Assembly (NCBI GenBank): GCA_026388695.1
Contig: JAPLJH010000006.1
Span: forward strand, 1 to 64,000
Direction of reading: 5' to 3'
DNA: 64,000 bases
DNA from: Deltaproteobacteria bacterium
GTDB lineage: Bacteria > Desulfobacterota > Desulfobulbia > Desulfobulbales > Desulfurivibrionaceae
The translations under genes were made by a program, and so were the position numbers. Positions 1 through 9,431 of this stretch are shown here, one piece after another. The first letter of the stretch is position 1. Each line of letters starts with the position of its first letter. The notes below the pieces were generated by a model that was not told where the DNA came from, did not search any database, and saw nothing but the letters and a program-made list of their open reading frames with translations.

Positions 1-1
1 C

Positions 2-472
2 CGGGAAGAGGATCTGCCTGTGCTCCGCGGGGAGCTGGCCGCGCTCGGTGCCCAGTTCAAGGGGCCGGGTAAGTTCCCGATTCCCCGAGTCTGCATCGGT
101 GTGCGCGACTGCTCCATGGGCATCGGCGATCCGGAGCGGATTTCCGCTTTGATCCTTGAGAAGTTCAAGGGCCGGGAGAAAACCAAGCAGAAGTTCAAGA
201 TCGCCATCTCCGGGTGTACCTTGGGGTGTTCCGGGGTGTTGCTCACGGATATCGGGATCATGGCTACCCGTAAGGGGTTTGATCTTTTTGTCGGCGGCAA
301 GGGCGGCCCCAGTCCCAAGGTGGGGCGCAGGGTTTTGCGGGATTTGGATGAGCAGGGGGTTGTGGCTGCGGTGGCGGAGTTGGTGGAGTTTCATGATGCC
401 CATACCGAGACCAAGCAGCGGATGGTGAAATTGCTCGATCATCCGGATTTTCCGTATAAAGAGGCGGTGTAG
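2..472 (+). CDS. Siroheme nitrite/sulfite reductase-like protein, C-terminal part (5' end outside window)
   Basis: About 156 C-terminal residues are present; the reading frame is open to the left edge, so the gene is truncated by the window. The visible part carries a C-x5-C pair (VCIGVRDC) followed about 45 residues later by a C-x3-C pair (GCTLGC). This is the signature that holds the coupled [4Fe-4S] cluster and siroheme in nitrite/sulfite reductases. It is followed by a Gly-rich segment (FVGGKGGPSPKVG) usual for the C-terminal half-domain. The protein would be a cytoplasmic redox enzyme or a small siroheme protein; substrate (sulfite, nitrite or other) cannot be decided from this fragment. 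The next gene, 320 bp downstream on the same strand, is a TauE/SafE-type exporter, which fits sulfur-oxyanion handling, but the two are separated by a repeat element. Confidence 0.8.
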   Translation, partial: REEDLPVLRGELAALGAQFKGPGKFPIPRVCIGVRDCSMGIGDPERISALILEKFKGREKTKQKFKIAISGCTLGCSGVLLTDIGIMATRKGFDLFVGGKGGPSPKVGRRVLRDLDEQGVVAAVAELVEFHDAHTETKQRMVKLLDHPDFPYKEAV

Positions 473-506
473 GGTTCGTTTCTGGATTTTGGGAATGGTG
501 GAGGTT

Positions 507-711
507 GCTTTTCTGCGGTTCTCTTTTCTTCTTTTGCTTGCCCAAAAAAAGAAACAAGAAAAAGGCACCCCGCCACTTGTCCCGCCGAAGGCGGGATGCC
601 CTGTGCTCCTCAAAGCTGCCGGGATGTTGCAAACTCGGCTTCGCCTCAAACAGTGCAACCTCCCTTTTCGGCAGCTTTTCCGGTGCTCGGCTGCGTGCCA
701 ACGGGATCTTT
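507..711 (+). repeat. Palindromic intergenic element, copy 1 (left arm only)
   Basis: Fills most of the 322-bp gap between the reductase fragment and the exporter gene. It begins with a run like CTTTTGCTTGCCCAAA and continues through a small hairpin (CCCGCCGAAGGCGGG) to a segment ending near GTGCCAACGGGATC. The body matches copies at 3105-3500 and 25868-26168 with few substitutions. Only the left half is present here; the right half, which in copy 2 is an inverted version of the left, is missing. Spurious reading frames run through it on both strands and should not be annotated as genes. Confidence 0.85.
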
Positions 712-794
712 AGTGCATAAGGGCAAAAGCCATGATTGAGATGGTTTCTTGATTAGAGATTTCTAAACGGCAACAAAAGGGGTGTTGACCCGGC

Positions 795-1541
795 ATGACT
801 GGTATTTCCATGGCCCATCCCGAGATTCTTTTTGCCGTTGGCGTGCTGTTCTTCGCCTACTTTATTCGCGGCATCGCCGGGTTCGGCTCGGCGCTCATCT
901 CCGTGCCTCTGCTGGCCCTCTTTTTCCCTGTATCCCAGGTGGTGCCCCTGATCGGGCTGCTGGACTGGCTGGCCTCAATCAGCCAGGGTCTTCCCAACCG
1001 GCGGCTCATCCGCTGGCCCGATCTGCTGCCGCTGTTGCCCTTTACCGTGCTGGGCGTTTCCACCGGTCTTTTTCTGCACACGGTTCTGGCGCCGGGCAGT
1101 CTGCTCCTCGCCCTTTCCATCTTTATCATGCTCTATGCGGTCTATGCTCTGCTGCCATTCCCGCCCCTGCACGGTGGGCGTTGGCTGGCCGGGCCTGCCG
1201 GTTTGCTGGGGGGCACGGTGGGTGCGCTTTTCGGCACCGGGGGGCCGTTTTATGTGATCTATCTGACCCTGCGGCAACCGGATAAAACCGAGTTCCGCAC
1301 CACCATCGCCACGATTTTTGTGATCGACGGTCTCTGCCGGATCGTGGGCTTTTCCCTGAGCGGTTTTTATACCCTGCGGATCATGGCGCTTTTTGTGGGG
1401 ATCATGCCTGTTGCTGCTTTGGCCCTCTGGCTTGGCGGCCGGGTGCACCTGCGGATCAGCCATACGGCCTTTGTCCGTTTGGTAAGTATGATTTTGTTGG
1501 GCAGCGGGCTTGCCTTATTGGTGAAGGCGCTTAAGGTCTAG
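795..1541 (+). CDS. TauE/SafE-family membrane exporter (probable sulfite/organosulfonate permease)
   Basis: 248 residues, almost entirely hydrophobic with about seven to eight predicted membrane segments. The N-terminal signature FIRGIAGFGSAL and a second internal glycine-rich repeat (GTVGALFGTGGPFYVIY, about residues 137-153) are the paired motifs of the TauE/SafE (formerly DUF81) family, whose members move sulfite, sulfoacetate or related anions across the inner membrane. Its position after a siroheme reductase-like gene supports a sulfur-anion role by context only. An in-frame ATG at 810 is an alternative start; the ATG at 795 follows a weak GGGGTG sequence. The gene ends 31 bp before the M32 peptidase gene, so the two may be co-transcribed, although their functions are unrelated. 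Confidence 0.85.
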   Translation: MTGISMAHPEILFAVGVLFFAYFIRGIAGFGSALISVPLLALFFPVSQVVPLIGLLDWLASISQGLPNRRLIRWPDLLPLLPFTVLGVSTGLFLHTVLAPGSLLLALSIFIMLYAVYALLPFPPLHGGRWLAGPAGLLGGTVGALFGTGGPFYVIYLTLRQPDKTEFRTTIATIFVIDGLCRIVGFSLSGFYTLRIMALFVGIMPVAALALWLGGRVHLRISHTAFVRLVSMILLGSGLALLVKALKV

Positions 1542-1572
1542 TGGTATTCCGACACATAACAATGGAGGCCCC

Positions 1573-3054
1573 ATGCACACCCTCACAGAGCTAAAAAAAT
1601 ATTCCGCCGAACTGGTTGACCTGCACCATACCCTGGCCCTCATGCAATGGGATCAGGAGGTGCGCATGCCCCGCCGAGCTGCGGAAGGCAGGGCCGGGCA
1701 GTTTGCCACCCTGAGCGCTTTGGTGCACCGGAGGGAGGTGGCCGAAGAGCTTGGTGCTCTGTTGGCGCAAGCCGAGGCGCAGCAAGAATCGCTGTCCGTG
1801 GAGGATCGCGCTCTGGTGCGGGTCATGCGTCGCAGCTACAACCAGAACACCCGGCTGCCCGAGGAGTTTGTCGCCGAGTTTTCCCGCCTTACCTCCCAGG
1901 CCCAGATGGCATGGCTTGAGGCCCGGGAGCAGTCCGATTTCGCCATCTTTCAACCCCTGCTGGAACGATTGGTTGGCATGGCCCGGCAACAGGCCGAATA
2001 TCTGGGCTACGCAGCCCATCCCTATGACGCGCTGCTCGATCTCTACGAAGAAGGGCTCACCACCGTGCAGGTGGAAAGCATGTTTGCCGAGCTGCAAGCG
2101 CCCCTGGTTGCCATGGTCAAAAAGTTTGCCGGACGCCTGGCCCCCCTGGCCTTTGCCGAGCCCTTTGCCCTGGCCGGTCAGGAGCAGTTTGCCGAACACC
2201 TCCTGGTGGCCATGGGCTTTGATTTCAGCCGGGGCTGTCTGGCCCGCTCGGCCCATCCTTTCACCACCACCCTGGGGCACCACGACCGGCGTATCACCAA
2301 CCGCTATGCCCCCAAGAGCCTGGATTTTATCTTCGGCGCCCTGCATGAGGGTGGCCACGCCCTCTATGAGCAGGGCATTGCCGAGGACCTGGCCCACAGT
2401 CATCTTGATGACGGGGTTTCCTTGGGGATTCACGAGTCGCAATCCCGGTTTTGGGAAAATGTCGTGGGTCGGAGCCGACCATTCTGGCAGCGGTTTTACC
2501 CGGAGCTGCAACAGGCATTTCCGGCCCAGTTTGCGCACACGGAGCTTGGTGATTTTGTCCGGGGAATAAACGCCGTTACCCCTGGTCTGATCCGGGTGGA
2601 TGCCGACGAGCTGACCTATAACCTCCATGTTCTGGTTCGGTTTGAGATTGAAAAGGCCCTGATCGAGGGGAGCTTGGAGGTTGCCGAGTTGCCTCTGGTT
2701 TGGCGGGAGAAATACCGGCAGTATCTTGGGGTGGAGGTTGAATCCGATGCCGACGGGGTTTTGCAGGACATTCACTGGGCCCACGGTAGCTTCGGCTATT
2801 TTCCCACCTACACCATCGGCAACCTGGCTTCGGCCCAGATCTGGGAGGCCTATAAGCGGTACGATGCTGATTTTAGTCAGACCCTTGCCGATGGGAATCT
2901 GGTCAAGGTTAAGGAATGGTTGCGCAAGGAGATCCATGGCCACGGCAGCGTGTATCTGCCCGAGGATCTGCTGGTGCGGGTGACGGGCGCGCCGCTTTCT
3001 GCTGGGCATTTTCTTGTTTATCTTGAGGAAAAGTTCAGTGGTTTGGTCGGTTGA
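1573..3054 (+). CDS. M32-family metallocarboxypeptidase (Taq-type)
   Basis: 493 residues, the usual length of thermostable carboxypeptidase Taq. The zinc site HEGGH lies at about residues 258-262, followed about 25 residues on by HESQSRFWENVVG, which contains the third metal ligand and family signature. The family removes C-terminal amino acids with broad specificity, excluding proline, in the cytoplasm using Co2+ or Zn2+. No signal peptide is seen. The ATG at 1573 is preceded by GGAGG about 5 bp upstream, a good ribosome site. Downstream there is a 566-bp gap mostly filled by a palindromic repeat, so this gene probably ends its transcription unit. Confidence 0.93.
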   Translation: MHTLTELKKYSAELVDLHHTLALMQWDQEVRMPRRAAEGRAGQFATLSALVHRREVAEELGALLAQAEAQQESLSVEDRALVRVMRRSYNQNTRLPEEFVAEFSRLTSQAQMAWLEAREQSDFAIFQPLLERLVGMARQQAEYLGYAAHPYDALLDLYEEGLTTVQVESMFAELQAPLVAMVKKFAGRLAPLAFAEPFALAGQEQFAEHLLVAMGFDFSRGCLARSAHPFTTTLGHHDRRITNRYAPKSLDFIFGALHEGGHALYEQGIAEDLAHSHLDDGVSLGIHESQSRFWENVVGRSRPFWQRFYPELQQAFPAQFAHTELGDFVRGINAVTPGLIRVDADELTYNLHVLVRFEIEKALIEGSLEVAELPLVWREKYRQYLGVEVESDADGVLQDIHWAHGSFGYFPTYTIGNLASAQIWEAYKRYDADFSQTLADGNLVKVKEWLRKEIHGHGSVYLPEDLLVRVTGAPLSAGHFLVYLEEKFSGLVG

Positions 3055-3104
3055 TCTTTAGGGTTGAATCAGGCGATTGGCCTGTCCGCAGATGAAATAG
3101 GTAT

Positions 3105-3500
3105 GTTCATTTCTTTGCTTGCCCAAAGAAACGAACCAAAGAAAGGGCCCCCTGTGTCTCTTGTCCCGCCGGAGGCGGGATGCCCTGCGCTCCTCGATGC
3201 TGCCGGGGCTTTGCAAACTCGGCTTCGCCTCAAACAGTGCAAATCCCCTTTTCGGCAGCCTCTCCGGTGCTCGGCTGCGTGCCAATGGGAGTTTTTCCCC
3301 TCCCCCATTTTGTCCTGCCGCGCCTCGCAGGCGAGGGCGGAAAAAGATGCGGAAACTGTTTGAGGGCGAAGCCCGAGTTTTTCCGCGTCCCGCCCTCGGC
3401 GAGAAGTAAGGGAAGCCCGCAGGGTCAGGACTGGTCGGGGTGCCTTTTTCTTGTTTCTTCTTTTGGGCATGCAAAAGAAGAAAAAGAGAACAGCCGAAAA
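3105..3500. repeat. Palindromic intergenic element, copy 2 (complete, about 395 bp with inverted ends)
   Basis: The most complete of three copies. The left end (3105-3150, GTTCATTTCTTTGCTTGCCC...) and right end (3440-3495, ...TTTGGGCATGCAAAAGAAG) are inverted versions of each other over about 45-50 bp. The right arm, read on the minus strand, is closest to the left arm of copy 1. A second nested inverted pair lies inside: CGGCTTCGCCTCAAACAG (about 3221-3238) against CTGTTTGAGGGCGAAGCCCG (about 3356-3375). The element is not coding and lies between the M32 peptidase and the LysM transglycosylase genes. The layout resembles a MITE or a large folded intergenic repeat. Confidence 0.85.
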
Positions 3501-3620
3501 GCTCTTCCCGTCCCTTCGCCTGGAATTGTCGAACCACCCTGATTTTAGCGGCAAATCCCGGCAGGAGCGAGTATACTGGTCGCCTTACCCGTTGTGAATA
3601 CTGAGTAAATAAAGAAATTC

Positions 3621-5669
3621 ATGAGAGCTGTTATGGCATATCCTCGTTTGTTGCTGGCGGTGGCGCTGTTTTTCTGCGTGGCCGTCGTGAGTGTCTCCCC
3701 GGTCCGGGCTGCCCAGGACCCCTTTCCCCTCTACGATTGCGTCACGCCCAATGTGTCTTTCTGGTGTGATATCTACGGCAAATATCCTTCCACCCAGGGT
3801 GTTCTCCACGACAAGCGGGATCTGCGCGTTATCTACGAGGTGCTGGATGTCGAGGGGGTCTTTGAGGCCGGCGCCAAGGAACGGGACCGACAGAGGATAG
3901 AAAGGGCTAAGGAGAGATATCTGGATATCCTCAAATCCCTGGCCGCAGGCGTTCCCCCCCAGAACCGGGAGGAAAAACGGGTGGCCGGGTTGTTCGGCCC
4001 CAGGGCCACGGCGGAGGATTTTCGCCTGGCCCAGGACAATATCCGTTTCCAGTCCGGGCAGAAGGATAATTTCGAAAAAGGTCTGATCCGTTCCGGGGCT
4101 TATCTGGCCGAGATCAAGCAGATCATGGCGAGCTACGGAGTGCCCGAGGATCTTGCCTATCTGCCCCACGTGGAATCATCCTTCAACTACAAGGCGTACA
4201 GCAAGTTCGGCGCGGCAGGCATCTGGCAGTTCACCGAATCTTCCGGTAAGCAGTTTAATTTGGACGTGGATTATGCCATCGACGAGCGGCGCGACCCGAT
4301 CAAGGCCACCCATGCCGCAGCCAGAATGCTGAGACATAATTACGAGTTGCTCGGCACCTGGCCGTTGGCGGTAACCGCCTATAATCACGGGGTCAACGGC
4401 ATGATGCGGGCCAAAGCGGCCAAGGGGGATTATGAAAGAATCTTCCAGGAGCATGAAAGCGAGTTGTTCAAGTTTGCTTCGCGGAATTTCTACTCGGAGT
4501 TTCTTGCCGCCCGGGAGGTGGCCAAGAACTACAGGACCTATTTCGGCCAACTCCCCATTGAGCCGCCGGTGAACAGCAAGACTGTGACCTTGCCCAACTA
4601 TGCCCTGATGAACGATCTGGTCAAGCACCTCAAGGTTGACCTGGAAACCTTCAAGGCCTTGAATCCTGCCTTGCGCGAACCGGTGCACCTCGGTCAAAAA
4701 TTGATTCCCAAGGGCTATGAGGTCCGGGTGCCGCAACAGGGCAAGGCTGTCCGGTTGGCGGACAATATCCCCTCGGAGATTCTCAAGGAGGATCAGGCGC
4801 AGACCAATATGTATCAGGTGCGCCAGGGAGATACCGCCTATTCCATCGCCCTGACCCATGGTATTACGGTGACCGATCTTCTGCGGGGCAATGGGCTTGA
4901 TGAGCAGGCGGTGATCTGTCCTGGCCAGAATCTGCGCATTCCCAGCCTGGGCGAACGGGGTACGTTGGCCGCCGTGGTCGGGAAGAAGACGGAGCCCCCG
5001 CGTCCGGCCGGTCTGATTCCGGTGGTGCCCGGGGGAAAGACGGCGGCCCAGTCCGGGGGTGAGGTGGTCTCCCTGGTGAAGTTGGCGGGTGCGCCGGGTT
5101 CGGCGCAGGTGGTCCAGCCGGTGAAGGTCGCCTCGTTGCCTGAGGCTACCCCGGCCAAAGCCCCGGAGCCGGCAAAGGCCAAGGGCGCCCAGTGCCCTTC
5201 CCTGACTCCGGCCAAGGTTTTGGGCAATCTCGGAATTGAGGTGGTCAAGAAGCAGGGCAAGACCTATGGCGTCGTTCGGGTGGAAGCCGAGGAAACCCTG
5301 GGGCACTATGCACGCTGGCTCGGGGTGCGGGCCTGGGATCTGCGCCACTTCAACAACTTGCGCTACGAACAAGCCCTGGCGGTGAACCAGCAGATCAAAA
5401 TTCCCCTTGCCAAGGGGAGCAAGGAAAAGTTTGAGGCCCAGCGTTATGAGTTCCACAAGGAGATGGTGGAGGACTTCTTTGCCGCCTACCGGCTGATGGA
5501 AGGCACCCGCACCTACCGGGTGAAACAGGGCGACACCATCTGGTCCCTGTGTCAGAGCGAATTCGAGCTGCCTTTCTGGCTGATTAAAAAATACAATGAA
5601 TCCGTGGACTTCACCCAGCTGAAACCGGGACTGCATCTGGTGGTGCCCCGGGTTGAATCGATTCGCTGA
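3621..5669 (+). CDS. mltD: LysM-containing membrane-bound lytic murein transglycosylase D-like protein
   Basis: 682 residues. An N-terminal signal peptide (about residues 6-30, ending PVRAAQ) sends it to the periplasm. The SLT/goose-lysozyme-like domain spans about residues 165-300: the catalytic glutamate is E185 in HVESSFN, followed by GAAGIWQF and the AYNHG motif near 265. The C-terminal half has LysM-type peptidoglycan-binding segments: a clear one at about 397-441 (MYQVRQGDTAYSI), a clear last one at about 631-680 (YRVKQGDTIWSL), and two weaker ones near 317-370 and 540-595, joined by a Pro/Ala-rich linker. It would cleave glycan strands to 1,6-anhydro-muropeptides. An in-frame ATG at 3633 is an alternative start. 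pepN follows after 20 bp. Confidence 0.9.
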   Translation: MRAVMAYPRLLLAVALFFCVAVVSVSPVRAAQDPFPLYDCVTPNVSFWCDIYGKYPSTQGVLHDKRDLRVIYEVLDVEGVFEAGAKERDRQRIERAKERYLDILKSLAAGVPPQNREEKRVAGLFGPRATAEDFRLAQDNIRFQSGQKDNFEKGLIRSGAYLAEIKQIMASYGVPEDLAYLPHVESSFNYKAYSKFGAAGIWQFTESSGKQFNLDVDYAIDERRDPIKATHAAARMLRHNYELLGTWPLAVTAYNHGVNGMMRAKAAKGDYERIFQEHESELFKFASRNFYSEFLAAREVAKNYRTYFGQLPIEPPVNSKTVTLPNYALMNDLVKHLKVDLETFKALNPALREPVHLGQKLIPKGYEVRVPQQGKAVRLADNIPSEILKEDQAQTNMYQVRQGDTAYSIALTHGITVTDLLRGNGLDEQAVICPGQNLRIPSLGERGTLAAVVGKKTEPPRPAGLIPVVPGGKTAAQSGGEVVSLVKLAGAPGSAQVVQPVKVASLPEATPAKAPEPAKAKGAQCPSLTPAKVLGNLGIEVVKKQGKTYGVVRVEAEETLGHYARWLGVRAWDLRHFNNLRYEQALAVNQQIKIPLAKGSKEKFEAQRYEFHKEMVEDFFAAYRLMEGTRTYRVKQGDTIWSLCQSEFELPFWLIKKYNESVDFTQLKPGLHLVVPRVESIR

Positions 5670-5689
5670 TAGATTTTCGGACTGATCCC

Positions 5690-8344
5690 ATGGATGCCCA
5701 ACCCAAAACTATTCTGCTTAAAGACTACCGCCCGCCTGCTTACACGATTGAAGAGGTGTTGCTGGCCGTGGATCTGTTCGAGGAGCGGGCTCGGGTCTGC
5801 TCCCGCCTGGTCTGCCGCCGCAACGGCCCGACCGCACCGGATGCCCCCCTTGTACTCCAAGGGAGGAGCCTGGTGCTCAAGTCCGTTGCCCTGGACGGCG
5901 TTGCCCTCACCCAGGACCAGTATCGGCTTGACGATGAAACCCTCACCATCCCAACGGTGCCGGAGCGCTTCGTGCTTGCCGTCGAAACCGAGCTCTATCC
6001 CCAGAACAACACCTCCCTCGACGGCCTGTACCGTTCCAGCGGCAATTTCTGCACCCAGTGCGAGGCCGAGGGCTTTCGCAAGATCACCTATTTTCTAGAC
6101 CGGCCCGATGTGCTGGCCCGCTACGAGGTCACCATCACCGCAGAGCAACAGCGCTATCCGGTGCTTCTGGCCAACGGCAACCTGATGGAAGCCGGACCGT
6201 TGCCTGAAGGCCGCCATTACGCACGCTGGCAGGACCCGTTTCCCAAACCCTCCTATCTTTTCGCCATGGTTGCCGGTAATCTGGTCAAGATCGCCGATAC
6301 CTTCACCACCCGTTCCGGCCGCCCGGTTGCCCTGGAAATCTATGTGCAGGCCCACAACCGGGACAAATGCGGCCATGCCATGGTCTCGCTCATCAAGGCC
6401 ATGCGCTGGGACGAGGAGGCCTTTGGCTTGGAGTACGATCTTGACCAGTACATGATCGTGGCGGTGGACGATTTCAACATGGGCGCCATGGAAAACAAGG
6501 GGCTCAACGTCTTCAACTCCAAGTACGTGCTGGCCAGGCCAGACACCGCTACGGATGCCGATTACGAGGGGATCGAGGCGGTCATCGCCCACGAGTATTT
6601 TCACAACTGGACCGGCAACCGGGTTACCTGCCGGGATTGGTTCCAGTTGAGCCTCAAGGAAGGGCTCACCGTGTTCCGCGACCAGCAGTTCACCGCCGAT
6701 CAGGTCTCTGCCGCGGTCAAGCGCATCCACGATGTCCGGCTCCTGCGCAATGTGCAGTTCCCAGAGGATAACGGGCCCATGGCCCATCCGGTGCGGCCCG
6801 ATTCCTTCATGGAGATCAACAATTTCTATACCGTGACCATCTACGAGAAAGGGGCCGAGATCATCCGGATGCTGCACACCCTGCTGGGAGCGGAATTGTT
6901 CCGGCAGGGGCTGGCCTTGTATCTCACGCGCCACGACGGCCAGGCCGCCACCACCGATGATTTTGTCCAGGCCATGGCCGAGGTCTCTGGCCGCGATCTA
7001 ACGCAGTTCAAGCGCTGGTACACCCAGGCCGGCACGCCGCAGCTTATTGTGCAGGGCAAGTATGATGACCAGACTCAGACCTATACCCTGACCCTCGTGC
7101 AAACCACCCCACCCACCCCTGGCCAGTCCGAAAAGGAACCGCTGCATATCCCGGTGGTCCTTGCTCTGCTGGACAGCCAGGGTGGCGAGATGGCGCTGGT
7201 CTCCCCGGAGCGGCAGGCAGAGGCCGAGCGCGGTCTGTTTGAGCTGCACGGGGTCGAGGAAATCATTCACTTTAACGCGGTGTTGGAAAAGCCGCGCCTC
7301 TCGATCCTGCGCAATTTCTCCGCACCACTCAAGATTGCATACGATTGTGATGCGGAAGAGCTGCTCTTCCTCTTTCGCCATGATCAGGATTCTTTCAACC
7401 GCTGGGAGGCGGGGCAGTGCCTGGCCAGCCGGTTGCTCCTGGGGTTGGTGGAGGATTTTCGGAATAACCGCCCTCTGCTTCTTGACGAAAGATTTGTTGC
7501 GGCCTGTGCCCGGCTGCTTGAGGGAAAAGGCGGCGATAAGGCCCTTCTTGCCCTGCTGCTCACCCTGCCTTCGGAGGAATACCTGGCCGAGCAGATGGAG
7601 GTAGTGGATGTCGAGGCAATCCACGTTGCCCGCACCTTTGCCCGGCAGACCCTGGCCTGTTCCCTGCGGCCCCTGTGGGAACAGGCCTATCAGGCCAACC
7701 GGGCCAGCGGCCCATACCGCTACGCGCCGGGGTTGGCAGGGCAAAGGGCGTTTGGTAATCTCTGCCTCGCCTATCTGGTAAGCCTTGAAGACGATGCGGC
7801 TATCCAACTCGCTCTTGCCCAGTTTCGCGGGGCGGACAACATGACCGATCAGATGGCCGCCTTTGCCGCCCTGGCCCATTCCGCCCGTCCGGAGCGGCAG
7901 CAGGTGATCGCTGATTTTTACCAGCAATGGCAGGGGGATTCTCTGGTGCTGGACAAGTGGTTTGCGGTGCAGGCCACCGCCCCGCTGCCGGAAACCCTGG
8001 CCGAGGTGCAAGGGCTCATGGCACATCCGGCCTTTCAGTTGAAAAATCCCAACAAGGTCCGCGCCCTCATTGGCACCTTTGCCGCAAGCAACCCGCTCTG
8101 TTTTCACGACCCGTCTGGCCGGGGGTATCACTTTTTGGCCGAGCAGATTCTGGCCCTAGACCCCCTCAATCCGCAGATTGCCGCCCGTCTGGCCGCACGG
8201 CTCGGGCGGGGAGGGCGTTACGATGCAACCAGACGTGGCTTGATGCGGGTTCAGCTTGAGCGGATATTTACTGAGAAAAATTTGTCACGGGATGTATATG
8301 AGGTGGTGAGCAAAAGTTTGCAGAGTGGCCGGGCGGAAACCTGA
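5690..8344 (+). CDS. pepN: Aminopeptidase N (M1 family, long PepN type)
   Basis: 884 residues, the normal size of proteobacterial PepN. The exopeptidase motif GAMEN begins near residue 265 and the zinc motif HEYFHNW at 301-307, with the third ligand glutamate in LKEGLTVFRDQ about 19 residues later. The N-terminal LYRSSGNFCTQCEAEGF segment is also characteristic. The enzyme removes N-terminal residues from peptides in the cytoplasm; no signal peptide is present. It lies 20 bp after the transglycosylase gene and probably shares its transcript. It converges on the response-regulator pseudogene with a 5-bp gap. This is one of two M1-type proteins in the window; the other (13131-16196) is a secreted, atypical fusion. 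Confidence 0.96.
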   Translation: MDAQPKTILLKDYRPPAYTIEEVLLAVDLFEERARVCSRLVCRRNGPTAPDAPLVLQGRSLVLKSVALDGVALTQDQYRLDDETLTIPTVPERFVLAVETELYPQNNTSLDGLYRSSGNFCTQCEAEGFRKITYFLDRPDVLARYEVTITAEQQRYPVLLANGNLMEAGPLPEGRHYARWQDPFPKPSYLFAMVAGNLVKIADTFTTRSGRPVALEIYVQAHNRDKCGHAMVSLIKAMRWDEEAFGLEYDLDQYMIVAVDDFNMGAMENKGLNVFNSKYVLARPDTATDADYEGIEAVIAHEYFHNWTGNRVTCRDWFQLSLKEGLTVFRDQQFTADQVSAAVKRIHDVRLLRNVQFPEDNGPMAHPVRPDSFMEINNFYTVTIYEKGAEIIRMLHTLLGAELFRQGLALYLTRHDGQAATTDDFVQAMAEVSGRDLTQFKRWYTQAGTPQLIVQGKYDDQTQTYTLTLVQTTPPTPGQSEKEPLHIPVVLALLDSQGGEMALVSPERQAEAERGLFELHGVEEIIHFNAVLEKPRLSILRNFSAPLKIAYDCDAEELLFLFRHDQDSFNRWEAGQCLASRLLLGLVEDFRNNRPLLLDERFVAACARLLEGKGGDKALLALLLTLPSEEYLAEQMEVVDVEAIHVARTFARQTLACSLRPLWEQAYQANRASGPYRYAPGLAGQRAFGNLCLAYLVSLEDDAAIQLALAQFRGADNMTDQMAAFAALAHSARPERQQVIADFYQQWQGDSLVLDKWFAVQATAPLPETLAEVQGLMAHPAFQLKNPNKVRALIGTFAASNPLCFHDPSGRGYHFLAEQILALDPLNPQIAARLAARLGRGGRYDATRRGLMRVQLERIFTEKNLSRDVYEVVSKSLQSGRAET

Positions 8345-8349
8345 GGCTT

Positions 8350-9287
8350 CTAATGGGGTGCTGTTGTCACCCTGTTGCGGCCATTATTTTTTGAATCATA
8401 CAGGGCGGCATCGGTCTTTTTCATCAAGGAATCGTAGTCGTCGTCTTTGGCGATGAATTCGGCAACGCCAAAGCTACAGGTGAGCGAAAGGGAGTCCTTT
8501 TCGGAAATAGGTATGGCGAGGAATCTGATGTCTTCGCACAATCTTTCTGCCAGCATCGTGGCGTCGGAGAGCTTCGTGTTGGGCAGGATCAGGACAAATT
8601 CTTCCCCGCCGTATCGGCAAGGGTAATCAACCTCCCGGACCTGTTTTTTTGTGAACGCCCCCAGATACCGCAAGACCAGGTCTCCGGCGAGATGGCCGTA
8701 TTGGTCATTGGTTTTTTTGAAAAAATCAATGTCGAACATGACGAGGGTAAGGGCAGTTCCGTATCGCTTGGCTCGGGATATCTCCGTTTCGAGAAGAATC
8801 CTGAAGCTGTTTCTGTTGTAAAGACCGGTCAGTTCGTCGAAGGTGGCTTGTCTGTGCAGTTTTTTCTCAAACTTCCACATTTTGACAAGATTACCGGCCC
8901 TGGCCAGTAATTCTTCGGGGTGGTATGGTTTTCTGATGTAGTCATTGGCCCCCTTTCTTAGGGCAACAACGGCTTCTTCCGTGGAATCAAGGACGGTAAC
9001 CATCAGAAAGGGGATGTTTTCAAGTAAGGGAGTTTGGCGGACCAGGGATAAGAGTTCCAGCCCGTCCATATTTGGCATGAGCCAATCTGAAATAATCAGG
9101 CAGATATTTGCTTCGTTTTTGAGAATGTCCATGGCCTCGTGGCCGTCTTGGGCAGAGATGGATTCATGGCCCCGGCGAGTTCGAGCTGTCTTTCCATGGC
9201 GCGCAGAACAGAAGGGCTATCATCCACGATGAGGATTTTTCCTGGATCATCATGGGGACCGAGTTGGATGTCTTGCGGATTTTTCAT
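8350..9287 (-). pseudogene. Response regulator with GGDEF domain, split by a frameshift in the receiver domain
   Basis: Read on the minus strand, the N-terminal part (from ATG at 9287) gives a receiver start KILIVDDSPSVLRAM in one frame. The continuation HESISAQDGHEAMDILK and the phospho-acceptor segment ISDWLMPNMDG are in another frame. The two meet at GGCCCCGGC (about 9168-9176), where the spacing is wrong by one deleted or two extra bases. After the switch the frame stays open through the receiver end (IRKPYHPEELL) and a full GGDEF domain with active motif GGEEF and an inhibitory-site RxxD (REVD) five residues before it. Without the shift it would be a ~310-residue receiver-diguanylate cyclase. 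It may be a real mutation, a phase-variable tract or a sequencing error. The downstream part could still be translated from the ATG at 9132. Confidence 0.8.
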
Positions 9288-9431
9288 GGGGATGTTCTCT
9301 GCCGTTAATCTTGGATGCCGATGATGAATCATATCATATCGGTGATAGTCAGGGCGGATCTTCTTTTGGGCAATAGTTTAGATAGAGAGAAGTTATAGTC
9401 GACAAAACAATCTTGGCTTGCAGGTGATTTC

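Noticed and set aside
1591-3009. Long open frame on the minus strand opposite the M32 peptidase gene
   Set aside because: Antisense shadow of a G+C-rich gene; no ribosome site, no domain, low-complexity Gly/Leu/His composition.
3058-3554. Several 100-160-codon frames on both strands in 3058-3554 (and similarly at 264-720, 25682-26265)
   Set aside because: They lie inside the repeated palindromic element, recur in each copy, and have no domain or ribosome site.
4176-5636. Long minus-strand frame opposite the LysM transglycosylase gene
   Set aside because: Shadow frame; the plus-strand protein has clear signal peptide, SLT and LysM motifs.
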